Shown piece by piece: positions 52,283 to 60,592 of a stretch of 64,000 nt of DNA. This DNA is from JANQPX01 sp039197065 (lineage in GTDB: Bacteria > Pseudomonadota > Alphaproteobacteria > Geminicoccales > Geminicoccaceae), in contig JBCCUL010000017.1 of NCBI GenBank assembly GCA_039197065.1, forward strand, positions 1-64,000, read 5' to 3'. Every line of letters begins with the position of its first letter. Positions within the stretch are counted from its first letter, which is position 1. Both the position numbers and the translations under genes were made by a program. The notes below the pieces were generated by a model. That model did not search any database, was not told where the DNA came from, and saw only the letters and a program-made list of their open reading frames with translations.

Positions 52283-52861
52283 GTGGATCTCGCATGCGTT
52301 CGAGCTTTGCGCCTGATAGGCACTGCAAACGCTGAAGACGCGCTTCGCAGCTATTGGGAAACGGATCAGCAGGATATCGCCGAAGAAATAGCGCAGATCT
52401 TCAATCCTCTAGCCATCCCGTTCTGGCAAGACTGGGCAAAAAAAGAACAAACCTTCCCTGGAAGTGTTCTGCCGCGTGTAGACGATCTCACGCCGCTCAA
52501 AGAGATCACCGGCTTGCAAGAGCTGTGGCTCCAAAACACGGCGGTCGCCGACATCACGCCACTCCAGGAGCTCACCGGGCTACAGTTGCTGGCTCTACAC
52601 GACACTGCGGTCGCTGACCTCACACCGCTCAGGCGGCACACCGGTCTGCAGTTGCTGTGGCTCGACAACACCGCAGTCACCGACATCACGCCGCTGAAAG
52701 GGATCACCGGGCTGCAGGAGCTGTATCTCAGCAACACCGCAGTCGCCGACATCACGCCCCTCCAAGGGCTAACCGGGCTACAGAGACTGTCTCTCGACAA
52801 CACCGCAGTTGCAGATGTCAGCGTGCTGGATGGGATCAAAGGCCTCAGAATCTTCCGCTAA
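52283..52861 (+). CDS. Leucine-rich-repeat C-terminal part of the split NACHT protein
   Basis: Listed from its first possible start (GTG), but the frame is open upstream to at least 52082, so it is best seen as the 3' part of the NACHT gene. After a helical segment it has five 22-residue leucine-rich repeats (positions about 68-178) of the form LTGLQxLxLxNTAVADITPL and a shorter cap. This SDS22/internalin-like type forms a curved ligand-binding surface. The repeats are also alike in DNA sequence (66-bp period), so unequal recombination could change their number. If made separately it would lack any ribosome site; with the frameshift healed it is the sensor of an NLR-like protein. Confidence 0.8.
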   Translation: MDLACVRALRLIGTANAEDALRSYWETDQQDIAEEIAQIFNPLAIPFWQDWAKKEQTFPGSVLPRVDDLTPLKEITGLQELWLQNTAVADITPLQELTGLQLLALHDTAVADLTPLRRHTGLQLLWLDNTAVTDITPLKGITGLQELYLSNTAVADITPLQGLTGLQRLSLDNTAVADVSVLDGIKGLRIFR

Positions 52862-52949
52862 AAATCCCTCGAAAAAACCGAAAAATCCTTTCCGCTGGGC
52901 ACGTCGCCCTGCTAGGGTCCGCTGTCCACGTTGGACTGAGGAGAAAGTG

Positions 52950-53444
52950 ATGGCCGGGAGTGTCAACAAGGTCATTCTGCTTGGCAATCTCGGGCGGGAT
53001 CCTGAGGTTCGGCAGACGCAGGACGGGACCAAGATCGTGCATCTCGCGATCGCCACCTCGGAGCGCTGGAAGGACCGGAATACCGGGGAACCGCGCGAGA
53101 AAACCGAGTGGCATCGTGTCGTGATCTTCAATGATCGCCTGGGCGAGGTCGCGGAGCGCTATCTGTCCAAGGGGCGGCAGGTCTATGTCGAAGGACAGCT
53201 GCAGACCCGGAAATGGACGGACCAGTCCGGCCAGGAACGCTACACCACCGAGATCGTGCTGCAGCGCTTCCGCGGCGAGCTGACCCTGATCGGCGGTCGC
53301 GGCGACGACATGGGCGGCGGCGGTGGCTATGGCGGCGGCGACCAGTTCGGCGGTGGTGGCTCATCCGGCGGTGGCTCGTCCGGTGGCGGCGGACCGTCCG
53401 GCAGTGGCGGATACAGCGACCTGGACGACGAAATCCCCTTCTAG
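52950..53444 (+). CDS. ssb: Single-stranded DNA-binding protein
   Basis: A 164-residue homolog of bacterial SSB, which coats single-stranded DNA during replication and repair. The OB fold is clear (VNKVILLGNLGRDPEVR, ATSERWKDRNTGEPREKTEW, VYVEGQLQTRKW). A Gly/Ser-rich linker (about 110-155) leads to the acidic tip DLDDEIPF that recruits partner proteins. Start at ATG 52950 with GAGGAG seven bases upstream. The stop TAG is followed at once by a GC palindrome (CAGGCGGCGCCTG), reminiscent of but not the same as the TAG-associated repeat. Confidence 0.97.
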   Translation: MAGSVNKVILLGNLGRDPEVRQTQDGTKIVHLAIATSERWKDRNTGEPREKTEWHRVVIFNDRLGEVAERYLSKGRQVYVEGQLQTRKWTDQSGQERYTTEIVLQRFRGELTLIGGRGDDMGGGGGYGGGDQFGGGGSSGGGSSGGGGPSGSGGYSDLDDEIPF

Positions 53445-53467
53445 CAGGCGGCGCCTGCAGGCTTGAC

Positions 53468-53486
53468 CGGCCGCCAAAGGCGGCCG
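53468..53486 (+). terminator. Hairpin downstream of ssb
   Basis: CGGCCGCC-AAA-GGCGGCCG is a perfect 8-bp stem with a triloop about 24 bases after the ssb stop. The following AAGGCTTT is not a full U-tract. Confidence 0.65.
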
Positions 53487-53522
53487 AAGGCTTTACTGTG
53501 AAATCTGGAGGTAACCCTTTCC

Positions 53523-53837
53523 ATGAATGAAGTTGTGCAGCTGAATACGGCGGTCGAGGACGACGACGAAGACGAGCAGAAGCTCAAAACCACCAGCACG
53601 CGCACTGTCGGCACCACCGCCGATCGCCTGAAGAACTTCATCATGCGCATCGAGCGCCTCGAAGAAGACAAGAAGGGCATCGCCGACGACATCAAAGAGG
53701 TCTACGGCGAGGCCAAAGGCGAAGGCTTCGACGTCAAGGTCCTGCGCAAGGTCGTCGCCCTTCGCAAAAAAGACCCCGAAGAGGTCGCCGAAGAAGAAGA
53801 ACTCCTAGAACTCTACATGTCCGCTATCGGCGAGTAG
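53523..53837 (+). CDS. GapR/DUF2312 family DNA-binding protein
   Basis: A 104-residue acidic/basic coiled-coil protein. The segment from TTADRLKNFIMRIERLEEDKK to the KVVALRKKDP helix is the DUF2312 (UPF0335) signature. In Caulobacter this family member is GapR, a tetrameric clamp that binds overtwisted DNA ahead of forks and RNA polymerase. The N-terminal ~25 acidic residues are longer than usual. GGAGG precedes ATG by about ten bases. The stop TAG begins the palindrome GGTGGC-GCG-GCCACC. Confidence 0.9.
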   Translation: MNEVVQLNTAVEDDDEDEQKLKTTSTRTVGTTADRLKNFIMRIERLEEDKKGIADDIKEVYGEAKGEGFDVKVLRKVVALRKKDPEEVAEEEELLELYMSAIGE

Positions 53838-53851
53838 GTGGCGCGGCCACC
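53835..53851 (+). repeat. Head palindrome of the TAG-associated repeat
   Basis: TAGGTGGCGCGGCCACC starts at the stop codon and has the same palindrome as the copies at 1013 and 29500 (one base differs in the loop). The ~70-bp tail found elsewhere is not recognisable here. Confidence 0.55.
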
Positions 53852-53996
53852 GGCGTTCACTTGCCTGGTGAGCCGCGGGCGGCGCCGAGGGGCTCGCAGG
53901 CAGACGTGCGGTGTTCGATCGCGACGTTGAAGACACCCGGCGGCATCGCGTGATCGAGGCAAGTCAACGATCTGGGCCGCGCCCAGAGGGTTGGTG

Positions 53997-54941
53997 ATGC
54001 CGGTAGGCGACGCTGTAATACCGCTTTTTTCGCTGATCATTCTCGGCTTTGTGGCGGGGAAGGTTGGGTGGATCGACGGTTTGGGTTTGAAGGCGCTGGT
54101 GGCGTTTATTTTCAACGTCGCGATGCCTGCCTTGTTGTTTCGCCTGGTGGTGGTCAGCGACGTTGCGGGGCTGGTCGATCTTCGCTTCATTCTTTGCCAT
54201 TTCAGCGCGCTGTTGGCGGCGGCGTTGATCGGGGCGTTGTTGGGGCGGGTGCTGCTTCGGCAGGATGCGCCGAGCCTAGTGATCCAGGGGTTTGGCTCGT
54301 CCTTTCCGAATTCGGTGCTGCTCGGCATTCCGCTGATGATCGCGCTTTATGGCGAACGCGGTGCGCTTCCCGTCACCATGATTTTCGCGTTCAACGTGGC
54401 GCTCTACAGTCTGGTGACTGTGCTTTTGGAGGTCACGGGCAAGGGTAAGGGCGGGCTGCAGCCGCTGGCGATCGCCGGCACGACTCTTCGCGCGATTACC
54501 GGAAACCCGCTCATTCTGGCAGCGATCTTCGGGGTGGTCGTCGGCGCGCTCGGCTTCAGCCTGGCCCCGGTGCTGGACAAGACGCTCGGCTTTATCGGCC
54601 AGGCGGGACCGCCGACGGCGCTGTTTGCGCTCGGCGCCAGCCTTGGGGTGCGCGAGGTGGCGTTCGATATGCGCGGGCCGCTGGGTGCGGCAGGGCTGAT
54701 GACGTTTACCAAGCTCGCCGTGCATCCGCTTCTCGCCTGGGTGCTAGCGGTGCCGGTGCTCGGCCTCGATCCGTTTCTCGCGGCCACAGCCGTGATCATG
54801 GCGGCGCTGCCGGTGGGCGCCAATGTCTACATCTTCGCACAGCATTACGACGTGGCGGTGCCGGAAGCCTCCAGCGCCATCCTGATCTCGACCGGCATCA
54901 GCATGATCAGCATCCCCGTTCTGCTGTTGTTCATCATCTGA
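53997..54941 (+). CDS. AEC family transporter
   Basis: An inner-membrane permease of 314 residues with ten hydrophobic helices, of the auxin-efflux-carrier family (malonate/organic-acid exporters). Conserved parts are GFVAGKVGWIDG near residue 20, GFGSSFPNSVLLGIPLMIALYG near 100 and LPVGANVYIFAQHY near 268. Codons GTG and TTG just before the ATG are also in frame; AGAGGG lies before them. It is monocistronic after gapR-like. Substrate unknown. Confidence 0.88.
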   Translation: MPVGDAVIPLFSLIILGFVAGKVGWIDGLGLKALVAFIFNVAMPALLFRLVVVSDVAGLVDLRFILCHFSALLAAALIGALLGRVLLRQDAPSLVIQGFGSSFPNSVLLGIPLMIALYGERGALPVTMIFAFNVALYSLVTVLLEVTGKGKGGLQPLAIAGTTLRAITGNPLILAAIFGVVVGALGFSLAPVLDKTLGFIGQAGPPTALFALGASLGVREVAFDMRGPLGAAGLMTFTKLAVHPLLAWVLAVPVLGLDPFLAATAVIMAALPVGANVYIFAQHYDVAVPEASSAILISTGISMISIPVLLLFII

Positions 54942-55044
54942 CGTCTACGCTTGCCAACATCGAGTTTGAAGCGTGACTTCGGTCACAGACGGAGGCGATT
55001 TTCCGGCCTTAGATGGCGGTGTAATCGCGTTGATGGAGGACGCC

Positions 55045-55254
55045 ATGTCTTATGATCGGAACGACCAGCCGAAGTTCGGCGAACTGATGAAAACGGTGAT
55101 CGCCGCCGATGCTCTGGAGCAGGACAAAGAGCTCGACGAGGGGCTTTATCTCGAGCGTGACACGCTGCTCGAGGACGAGTTTTTCGAGCAGTCCCTGGAC
55201 GATTATGACGACCTGCTGTCAGCCGCCGAGCACGACGACTGGGACCAGGGGTAA
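55045..55254 (+). CDS. Small acidic hypothetical protein (69 aa)
   Basis: A short protein, very rich in Asp and Glu (LEQDKELDEGLYLERDTLLEDEFFEQSL). It starts at the ATG with GGAGG five bases before it; an earlier start would lengthen it by 24 residues without a good site. No known family. The acidic helical make-up suggests a regulator that mimics DNA or binds a basic partner, but this is a guess. It is convergent with aroC and shares a terminator with it. Confidence 0.65.
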   Translation: MSYDRNDQPKFGELMKTVIAADALEQDKELDEGLYLERDTLLEDEFFEQSLDDYDDLLSAAEHDDWDQG

Positions 55255-55266
55255 AGCCACCCCTGG
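55245..55266. terminator. Bidirectional terminator between the 69-aa gene and aroC
   Basis: CCAGGGGT and ACCCCTGG form a perfect 8-bp stem with a six-base loop. It overlaps the stop TAA of the plus-strand gene and precedes the aroC stop by ten bases. Confidence 0.65.
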
Positions 55267-55276
55267 CTTGACTAGC

Positions 55277-56350
55277 TCAGTCCCTTTCGTACGCCCTTTG
55301 CCGGAGGCAATGGTCGGCGAGGACGATGGCCATCATGGCCTCGCCCACGGGCACGGCGCGTATGCCGACGCAGGGGTCGTGACGTCCCTTGGTCGAGACG
55401 TCGATCTCCTTGCCGTGACGATCGATGGAACGGCGCGGCGTCAGGATCGAGCTTGTCGGTTTGACAGCAAAGCGCGCGACGATGTCCTGGCCGCTCGAAA
55501 TGCCGCCGAGGATTCCGCCTGCGTTGTTTGAAAGAAAGTGAGGCTGTCCGCCCTCGGACCTTATTTCGTCGGCATTTTCTTCGCCGCTTAGGGCCGCACT
55601 CGCGAAGCCCGCACCGATTTCCACCCCCTTCACCGCATTGATGCTCATCATCGCTTTGGCAAGATCGGCGTCCAGCTTGTCGTAGATCGGCTCGCCCCAC
55701 CCCGGCGGGACGCCCGCCGCGCGAATTTCGATGACGGCGCCAATGGATGAGCCAGCCTTTCGAATCGCAAGCAGCTTTTCTTCCCAGCGCATCGAGGCCT
55801 TCGGGTCCGGGCACCAGAAGGGATTTTGCTCGACCGCATCCCAGTTCCAGTTCGCCGAATCGACCCGATCATCGCCGATCTGGACGAGCGCGCCCCTGAT
55901 CGAAACCCCCTCCCCCAGGACTTTTCGCGCAACCGCGCCAGCGGCGACGCGCATCGCCGTTTCCCTGGCTGACGAGCGGCCGCCGCCCCGATAGTCGCGG
56001 ATGCCGTATTTGGCCTCGTAGGTGAAGTCGGCGTGGCCGGGGCGAAAGCGGTCCTTGATCTCGCTATAGTCCTTGGAGCGCTGGTCGACATTCTCGATCA
56101 GGAGGCCGATCGGCGTGCCGGTGGTCTTGCCTTCGAACACCCCGGACAGGATCTGAACCCTATCAGGCTCCTGGCGCTGGGTGGTGAACTTCGATTGCCC
56201 GGGCCGTCGCCTGTCTAGCCAATGCTGAATATCCACCTCGGCCAAGTCGAGCAGTGGCGGCACGCCATCGATGACGCAGCCGATCGCGGGGCCGTGGCTT
56301 TCGCCGAAGGTGGTGAAGCGGAAAAGGCTGCCGAAGCTGTTGCCGGCCAA
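55277..56350 (-). CDS. aroC: Chorismate synthase
   Basis: Last enzyme of the shikimate pathway; makes chorismate from EPSP with reduced FMN, in the cytoplasm. It has 357 residues, the standard length. Signatures: FTTFGESHGPAIGCVIDG at the N-terminus, RPGHADFTYEAKYGIRDYRG near residue 105, and GRSSARETAMRVAAGAVA. Starts at TTG with AAGGAG eight bases before it, clearly the best choice. It is 75 bases downstream of fabI on the same strand, a pairing frequent in Alphaproteobacteria. Confidence 0.97.
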   Translation of the reverse strand: MAGNSFGSLFRFTTFGESHGPAIGCVIDGVPPLLDLAEVDIQHWLDRRRPGQSKFTTQRQEPDRVQILSGVFEGKTTGTPIGLLIENVDQRSKDYSEIKDRFRPGHADFTYEAKYGIRDYRGGGRSSARETAMRVAAGAVARKVLGEGVSIRGALVQIGDDRVDSANWNWDAVEQNPFWCPDPKASMRWEEKLLAIRKAGSSIGAVIEIRAAGVPPGWGEPIYDKLDADLAKAMMSINAVKGVEIGAGFASAALSGEENADEIRSEGGQPHFLSNNAGGILGGISSGQDIVARFAVKPTSSILTPRRSIDRHGKEIDVSTKGRHDPCVGIRAVPVGEAMMAIVLADHCLRQRAYERD

Positions 56351-56425
56351 TGTTCAGGCTCCTTCGAAGAGCACCAACGCGTCGAGGAGGAGTGCGGGTA
56401 TCAAGTGAATCCTGTCGGGAACCGA

Positions 56426-57235
56426 CTAGACCGTGCTGATGTCGGGGGCGTCGACGGCCTTCATCCCGACCACGTGGTAGCCGCTGTCGACATGGAGGAC
56501 CTCGCCGGTGGTGCCGGATCCGAGGCCGGAGAGAAGGTAGAGACCGGCGCCGCCGACGTCGTCGAGGGTGGTGTTGCGTTTCAAAGGCGAGTTGTACTCG
56601 TTCCACTTCAGGATGTAACGGAAATCGCCGATGCCGGAGGCCGCCAGCGTCTTGACCGGACCTGCCGAGATGGCGTTGACACGGATCGCCTGGGAGCCGA
56701 GATCGACCGCGAGATAGCGAACGCTCGCCTCCAGCGCCGCCTTGGCGACGCCCATGACGTTGTAGTGGGGGACGACGCGCTCGGCGCCGGCATAGGTGAG
56801 CGTGACCATGCTGCCGCCGTCGCCCATCAAAGGGGCGGCGCGCCGGCAGAGATCGGTGAAAGAGTAGCAAGAAATCATCATCGAGCGCTGGAAATTGTCG
56901 GCCGACGTGTCGAGATACTTACCCTTCAGCTCTTCCTTGTCGGAGAACGCGATGGCGTGCACCACGAAGTCGAGGCGGCCCCATTCTTCGGCGAGGTGGT
57001 TGAAGAGATGATCCATACTCGAAGCGTCCGTGACGTCGGCGGGGGCGACGATCGGGGCGCCGAGCTTCTCGGCGATCGGCATCACGCGCTTGGCGAGCGC
57101 ATCGCCCTGATAGGTGAGCGCCAGCTCGGCGCCATGGTCTGCGACTGATTTTGCGATGCCGTAAGCAAGCGAGCGATCATTGGCGATGCCCATGATCAGG
57201 CCTTTTTTTCCGGCCATCAAGGGAGCGTCGGCCAT
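56426..57235 (-). CDS. fabI: Enoyl-ACP reductase (NADH)
   Basis: Short-chain dehydrogenase of 269 residues that performs the last reduction of fatty-acid elongation. The N-terminal KKGLIMGIANDRSLAYGIA is the FabI type of cofactor loop. The catalytic tyrosine and lysine are in VVPHYNVMGVAKAALE near residue 160; an upstream Tyr lies in TLTYAGAERV. ADVTDASSMDHLF marks the adenine-side pocket. AGGAG lies nine bases before ATG. Same strand as aroC and likely co-transcribed. A FabI enzyme predicts triclosan sensitivity. Confidence 0.96.
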   Translation of the reverse strand: MADAPLMAGKKGLIMGIANDRSLAYGIAKSVADHGAELALTYQGDALAKRVMPIAEKLGAPIVAPADVTDASSMDHLFNHLAEEWGRLDFVVHAIAFSDKEELKGKYLDTSADNFQRSMMISCYSFTDLCRRAAPLMGDGGSMVTLTYAGAERVVPHYNVMGVAKAALEASVRYLAVDLGSQAIRVNAISAGPVKTLAASGIGDFRYILKWNEYNSPLKRNTTLDDVGGAGLYLLSGLGSGTTGEVLHVDSGYHVVGMKAVDAPDISTV

Positions 57236-57360
57236 CCGCGATGTCTCCTGGACGTGTTGAGAGGATCATTCCGGCGCGCATCCTAGCGATGGTCCGGGAA
57301 TTGGGGAAGACCGGATCCTCGATCGGGGCTGAAGGAGACCTGTCGGCCCTGAAGAATGCT

Positions 57361-57684
57361 CTAAGCCATTAATCTGAGGTCGTCGGTCAGCGCCGACCAA
57401 GTATCGAATTTTGCCATGCCGGTGGTAAGCACCAGAATGACGAGCGCGCAACGACGCCGGATGGCGTCGAGACTCCGGCGGAGATTGTAGCCGCAGGCAG
57501 TAGTGAGCGCATCAAGGGCGTCGCCGATGGCGCTCAGCAGATCGTTTCGGGCCATATAGGTGGTCGAACTTGGCGTGGCCGGTGACGGCCTCCAGGCCAT
57601 TGCGGCGTTTCGGTTCACGGCAGATGGTCGTTGTCAGGCCGCACTTTTGACCTGCGATGACGACATGGCTGCGCGGGCTATGAC
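57361..57684 (-). pseudogene. IS5-family transposase remnant (C-terminal part, frameshifted)
   Basis: On the minus strand one frame reads HVVIAGQKCGLTTTICREPK then RRNGLEAVTGHAKFDHLYG. A second frame continues RNDLLSAIGDALDAL and TTACGYNLRRSLDAIRRR. Joined, they match the C-terminus of IS5-type transposases (RRxxxEPxIGHxK, GDAxNAxxxAAGYNxRRLL). A frameshift lies near 57560, and the rest of the gene and the IS ends are gone. This is an old insertion scar between fabI and the PAS gene. Confidence 0.75.
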
Positions 57685-57688
57685 TGCA

Positions 57689-58918
57689 TCAAGCTGCACT
57701 TATCGATCTATCGATATTGATTTTTATCTCGTTGTTAAGATGATACATTTCATTCAAGCTATCTACGATCGAGTTTTGAAACACATCCAAATCACTGATT
57801 AGGCTACCCAGGTTACTCTCAAATGAATTCAGTCGCGATATTTCAATCTTTCCCATCATGGATGTTATTCCCAGGCCTAATGTTAACTTTCTCATTCCTG
57901 CACAGATCTGTTGAAACTGTGCGACTCTTGATGAAATTTTCTCCAGCCCTTCTATTGCTCTCTGAGCATAAGAACTTTGCTGCATCCTTAGGTATTTTGC
58001 CTCTTGCACATGTGATGCGACATCATCAGTCGACTCATGCTCGAAAAGATCCGCGATCTCTTCTTGAATTCTAGCAGTTGAGATCAAAAACAAGCCTTCG
58101 TTGATCGTGTCGGCCACCTTCTCTCCGAATTCTATGACAAGCGCCATACTGTCCTTGGCTTCAAATGAGATTTCGTTGTAATTGCTGGCAATCTTGCTGA
58201 TGGGAGCCCCCTTACTTCCCAATTTTGCAGCCTGAATCTGTAGATTCATCGGAACATAGGCGCTCTTTTGATATTCTGCGGAGATGCGTTTCGCATGATC
58301 AAGCAGCTTTCGAGATAACTCCACCATCGTATCGAAATGGGCAATACAAGCATCTTTCTTGCGACCTATTCCTTCATTTCTTGCAGCCATTTCCTGGCTG
58401 AGCGCCGCCGACATGAAGGCCTCGTAGTCTTTAAAGCCAAGGTCTTGCAGTCGAGAGAGCAGCTTGGCAGCACTATTGTCCGCCTTTAGGCCGTCTTCTC
58501 TTTCCAGGTTCCGAAGAGAAACATACTCTTTCTTGACAAGATCAAATATTGGACTGGATGGCTTCAAACGGACAGAGAGATATCCGCCATCTATTGGCGT
58601 AACAATCGCGAATACCCAGTAATATCTTCCATCCTTGGCCCTATTCTTGACGTAGGCTCCAGCGGGTGATCCTTTCTTGATCCTATCCCACAATATCCAA
58701 AAAACAGCTTTCGGCATATCAGAATGCCGAACCATATTGTGTGGCCTGTCCTGAAGATCATCCCATTCATAACCACTTACGCGCTGGAAAACGCTATTAC
58801 CCGAAATGATGAGGCCTTTCTCATCGGTACGGGAAAAGAAAATCTCCTCGAATCCGAAGGGAACTTCTTCATGTAGGACGGCATTTTCTTGCTGGTTTAT
58901 TGACAAAACACTATTCAC
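57689..58918 (-). CDS. PAS-domain protein with degenerate chemoreceptor-like C-terminus
   Basis: A 409-residue protein without transmembrane segments. Residues about 25-125 form an Aer-like PAS domain (ISGNSVFQRVSGYEWDDL, PHNMVRHSDMPKAVFWILWD, KDGRYYWVFAIVTPI). The C-terminal ~230 residues are a long helical coiled-coil. Around residue 220 PMNLQIQAAKLGSKGAPISK lines up with the tip of a methyl-accepting chemoreceptor, but the conserved E-AARAGE-GRGFAVVA core is lost. It is visibly AT-rich against a high-GC background and sits beside an IS remnant, so transfer is likely. It starts at GTG. It may sense redox or ligands in the cytoplasm but not signal through standard CheA. Confidence 0.8.
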   Translation of the reverse strand: MNSVLSINQQENAVLHEEVPFGFEEIFFSRTDEKGLIISGNSVFQRVSGYEWDDLQDRPHNMVRHSDMPKAVFWILWDRIKKGSPAGAYVKNRAKDGRYYWVFAIVTPIDGGYLSVRLKPSSPIFDLVKKEYVSLRNLEREDGLKADNSAAKLLSRLQDLGFKDYEAFMSAALSQEMAARNEGIGRKKDACIAHFDTMVELSRKLLDHAKRISAEYQKSAYVPMNLQIQAAKLGSKGAPISKIASNYNEISFEAKDSMALVIEFGEKVADTINEGLFLISTARIQEEIADLFEHESTDDVASHVQEAKYLRMQQSSYAQRAIEGLEKISSRVAQFQQICAGMRKLTLGLGITSMMGKIEISRLNSFESNLGSLISDLDVFQNSIVDSLNEMYHLNNEIKINIDRSISAA

Positions 58919-59412
58919 GGATGATCGACCTCGAATGGCGCGTCGATGACGTACGGTTTGACCATGGAGGGCTCACTTTCGTTACGCAGAGCCATACCCC
59001 CACCAACGCTTGCGCTGCCCGTTAGCGACAAGGAGAAGGCCCCGGAAGCGAAAACGATACCTCACTACGGCGTATGGCACGAGTTGACGGCATACCTCTC
59101 AGCTGAATGGCTGCTTCAATGCATAGGCAACTTTCGAGAGCCTGCCGGCCCCTCTCCACATCATAGATAACGACAATTCATCAACACACCGTTAACACGA
59201 CTCTCGTCTCAAACGGCATGGCGGCGGAAAGTGAAGCCAAGCGCCGATGAGGTTCCTATCTGCCGATTGCCGATCGAACGGACGGCCGTTCACCATCCAA
59301 CGCATGCAGCGACGCCTTCAAGAGATTTGGATGGCGCCACCCTATCACTTTGGTTTTGAGTGAACTTTTTCCAAACAGGTCTGATCGGTCGATCTGGATC
59401 GATGCCCTAGGC
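58919..59412. other. Spacer after yihY and before the PAS gene, no gene seen
   Basis: This 494-bp region holds the PAS gene promoter. A 74-codon plus-strand frame at 58946 has no ribosome site at its start and no homology-like features. GGCGTATGGC and GACGGCATACC (near 59068-59095) recall the tail of the TAG-associated repeat but no full copy can be made out. Confidence 0.4.
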
Positions 59413-60327
59413 TTATGACGTCGGCGCCTCAGGACCCTGCTCGCGCATGCGCAGCCTTGCCGCGTTCACCTCGGCGCCGAAGATGAAGATCAGGGCGGAT
59501 ATATAGAAGAACAGAAGGGTCGCCACGACCCCGCCGAGGCTGCCATAGGTCACGGAAAAGCGGCCGAGATTGAGGAGGTACCAGGAATAGGCGCTGGCGC
59601 CGACGATCCACATGGTGACGGCGAGCATGGCGCCGGGCAGGACGTCGAGGGCACGGAGACGGCGGTTGGGCAGCCAGATATAGAGGGGCATGATCAGGGC
59701 GAGGAGCAGGATCGCCGATAGAAAGAGCCTGATCGTGCCGTAGCGAGGGCGCCACTGGATGGATCCGAAGTCGAACAGATCGATCAGTGTCCAGACGATC
59801 GGGGCGGCGACGGTCGTCACCATGATCAGGATGATCCCGATCGCGAACAGCAGTACCATCATCAGGCTCTGCAGGCGCTGCCACCAGATGGCGCGGGTCT
59901 GCTTGACCTGATAGGCGAGATTGAGCGCGTAGCGCGCCGCCTCGAAGGCGGATGACACCGCCCAGAGCGAGGCGATGATGCTGAGCGTCATCAGCCCTTG
60001 ACGCCCGCCGGTCAGCACCTCGCTGACCGCAGGTTCGATCGCGGCGCGCACCTGACCGGGCAGCGCTTCGAGGCTGAGCTCGACGAAATTCTGGGCGGCC
60101 GCACTCTGGCCCACCTCACCGGCGAGGGTCGTGAGAAAGATGATGAACGGGAACAGCGCGAACATGCCGGCAAAGGCGATATGTCCGGCGAGCAGCGTCC
60201 CGCCGTCGTCGAGCATATGCAGAAGCCCGCGCCAGTAGGGTTCGAAGCCTCGCCGAAGCGTGCTCAAAGCGACGCCGTCCGATAGCGCCGAGAGCGTGAT
60301 GTCGAACAGCTTTCGGCGGTGAACCAA
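59413..60327 (-). CDS. YihY/virulence factor BrkB family membrane protein
   Basis: An inner-membrane protein of 304 residues with six hydrophobic helices. The first, HIAFAGMFALFPFIIFLTTLAG near residue 50, and the GSLGGVVATLLFFYISALIFIFGAEVNAA segment near 265 are hallmarks of the YihY/BrkB family. The family was once thought to be RNase BN; the real role is unclear. TTG start at 60327 with GGGGGTG upstream. Monocistronic. The ~265 bp upstream show no other gene. Confidence 0.92.
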   Translation of the reverse strand: MVHRRKLFDITLSALSDGVALSTLRRGFEPYWRGLLHMLDDGGTLLAGHIAFAGMFALFPFIIFLTTLAGEVGQSAAAQNFVELSLEALPGQVRAAIEPAVSEVLTGGRQGLMTLSIIASLWAVSSAFEAARYALNLAYQVKQTRAIWWQRLQSLMMVLLFAIGIILIMVTTVAAPIVWTLIDLFDFGSIQWRPRYGTIRLFLSAILLLALIMPLYIWLPNRRLRALDVLPGAMLAVTMWIVGASAYSWYLLNLGRFSVTYGSLGGVVATLLFFYISALIFIFGAEVNAARLRMREQGPEAPTS

Positions 60328-60592
60328 GCGTCACCCCCCATGCGGACGTCCGGGAGATGGCAGGTGCTGTGGAAGAAACATCGAAAATTCCGAACAATCA
60401 TCAATAGAGCGTCAGCGGACGTCGCCACCGTCTTAGAGGAATTTTCCTGGATTTCCAAAGGTCTTAAAAGATCCGACATGCACCCGTCATCGAGAGGCAG
60501 ATAGAATCGACCATAAAAGCAATTTGGTCCAACTTCCGTCTTCTTCGACGATGTTCATCGGCCGTTAATCAACGAAGTTTCATAGCTGATCC

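Noticed and set aside
52485..52861. Regular 66-bp repeats considered as a CRISPR array
   Set aside because: The period encodes 22-residue leucine-rich repeats in one frame with no unique spacers.
58946..59170. A 74-codon plus-strand frame before the PAS gene
   Set aside because: No ribosome site at its start, odd composition and no partner; likely chance.
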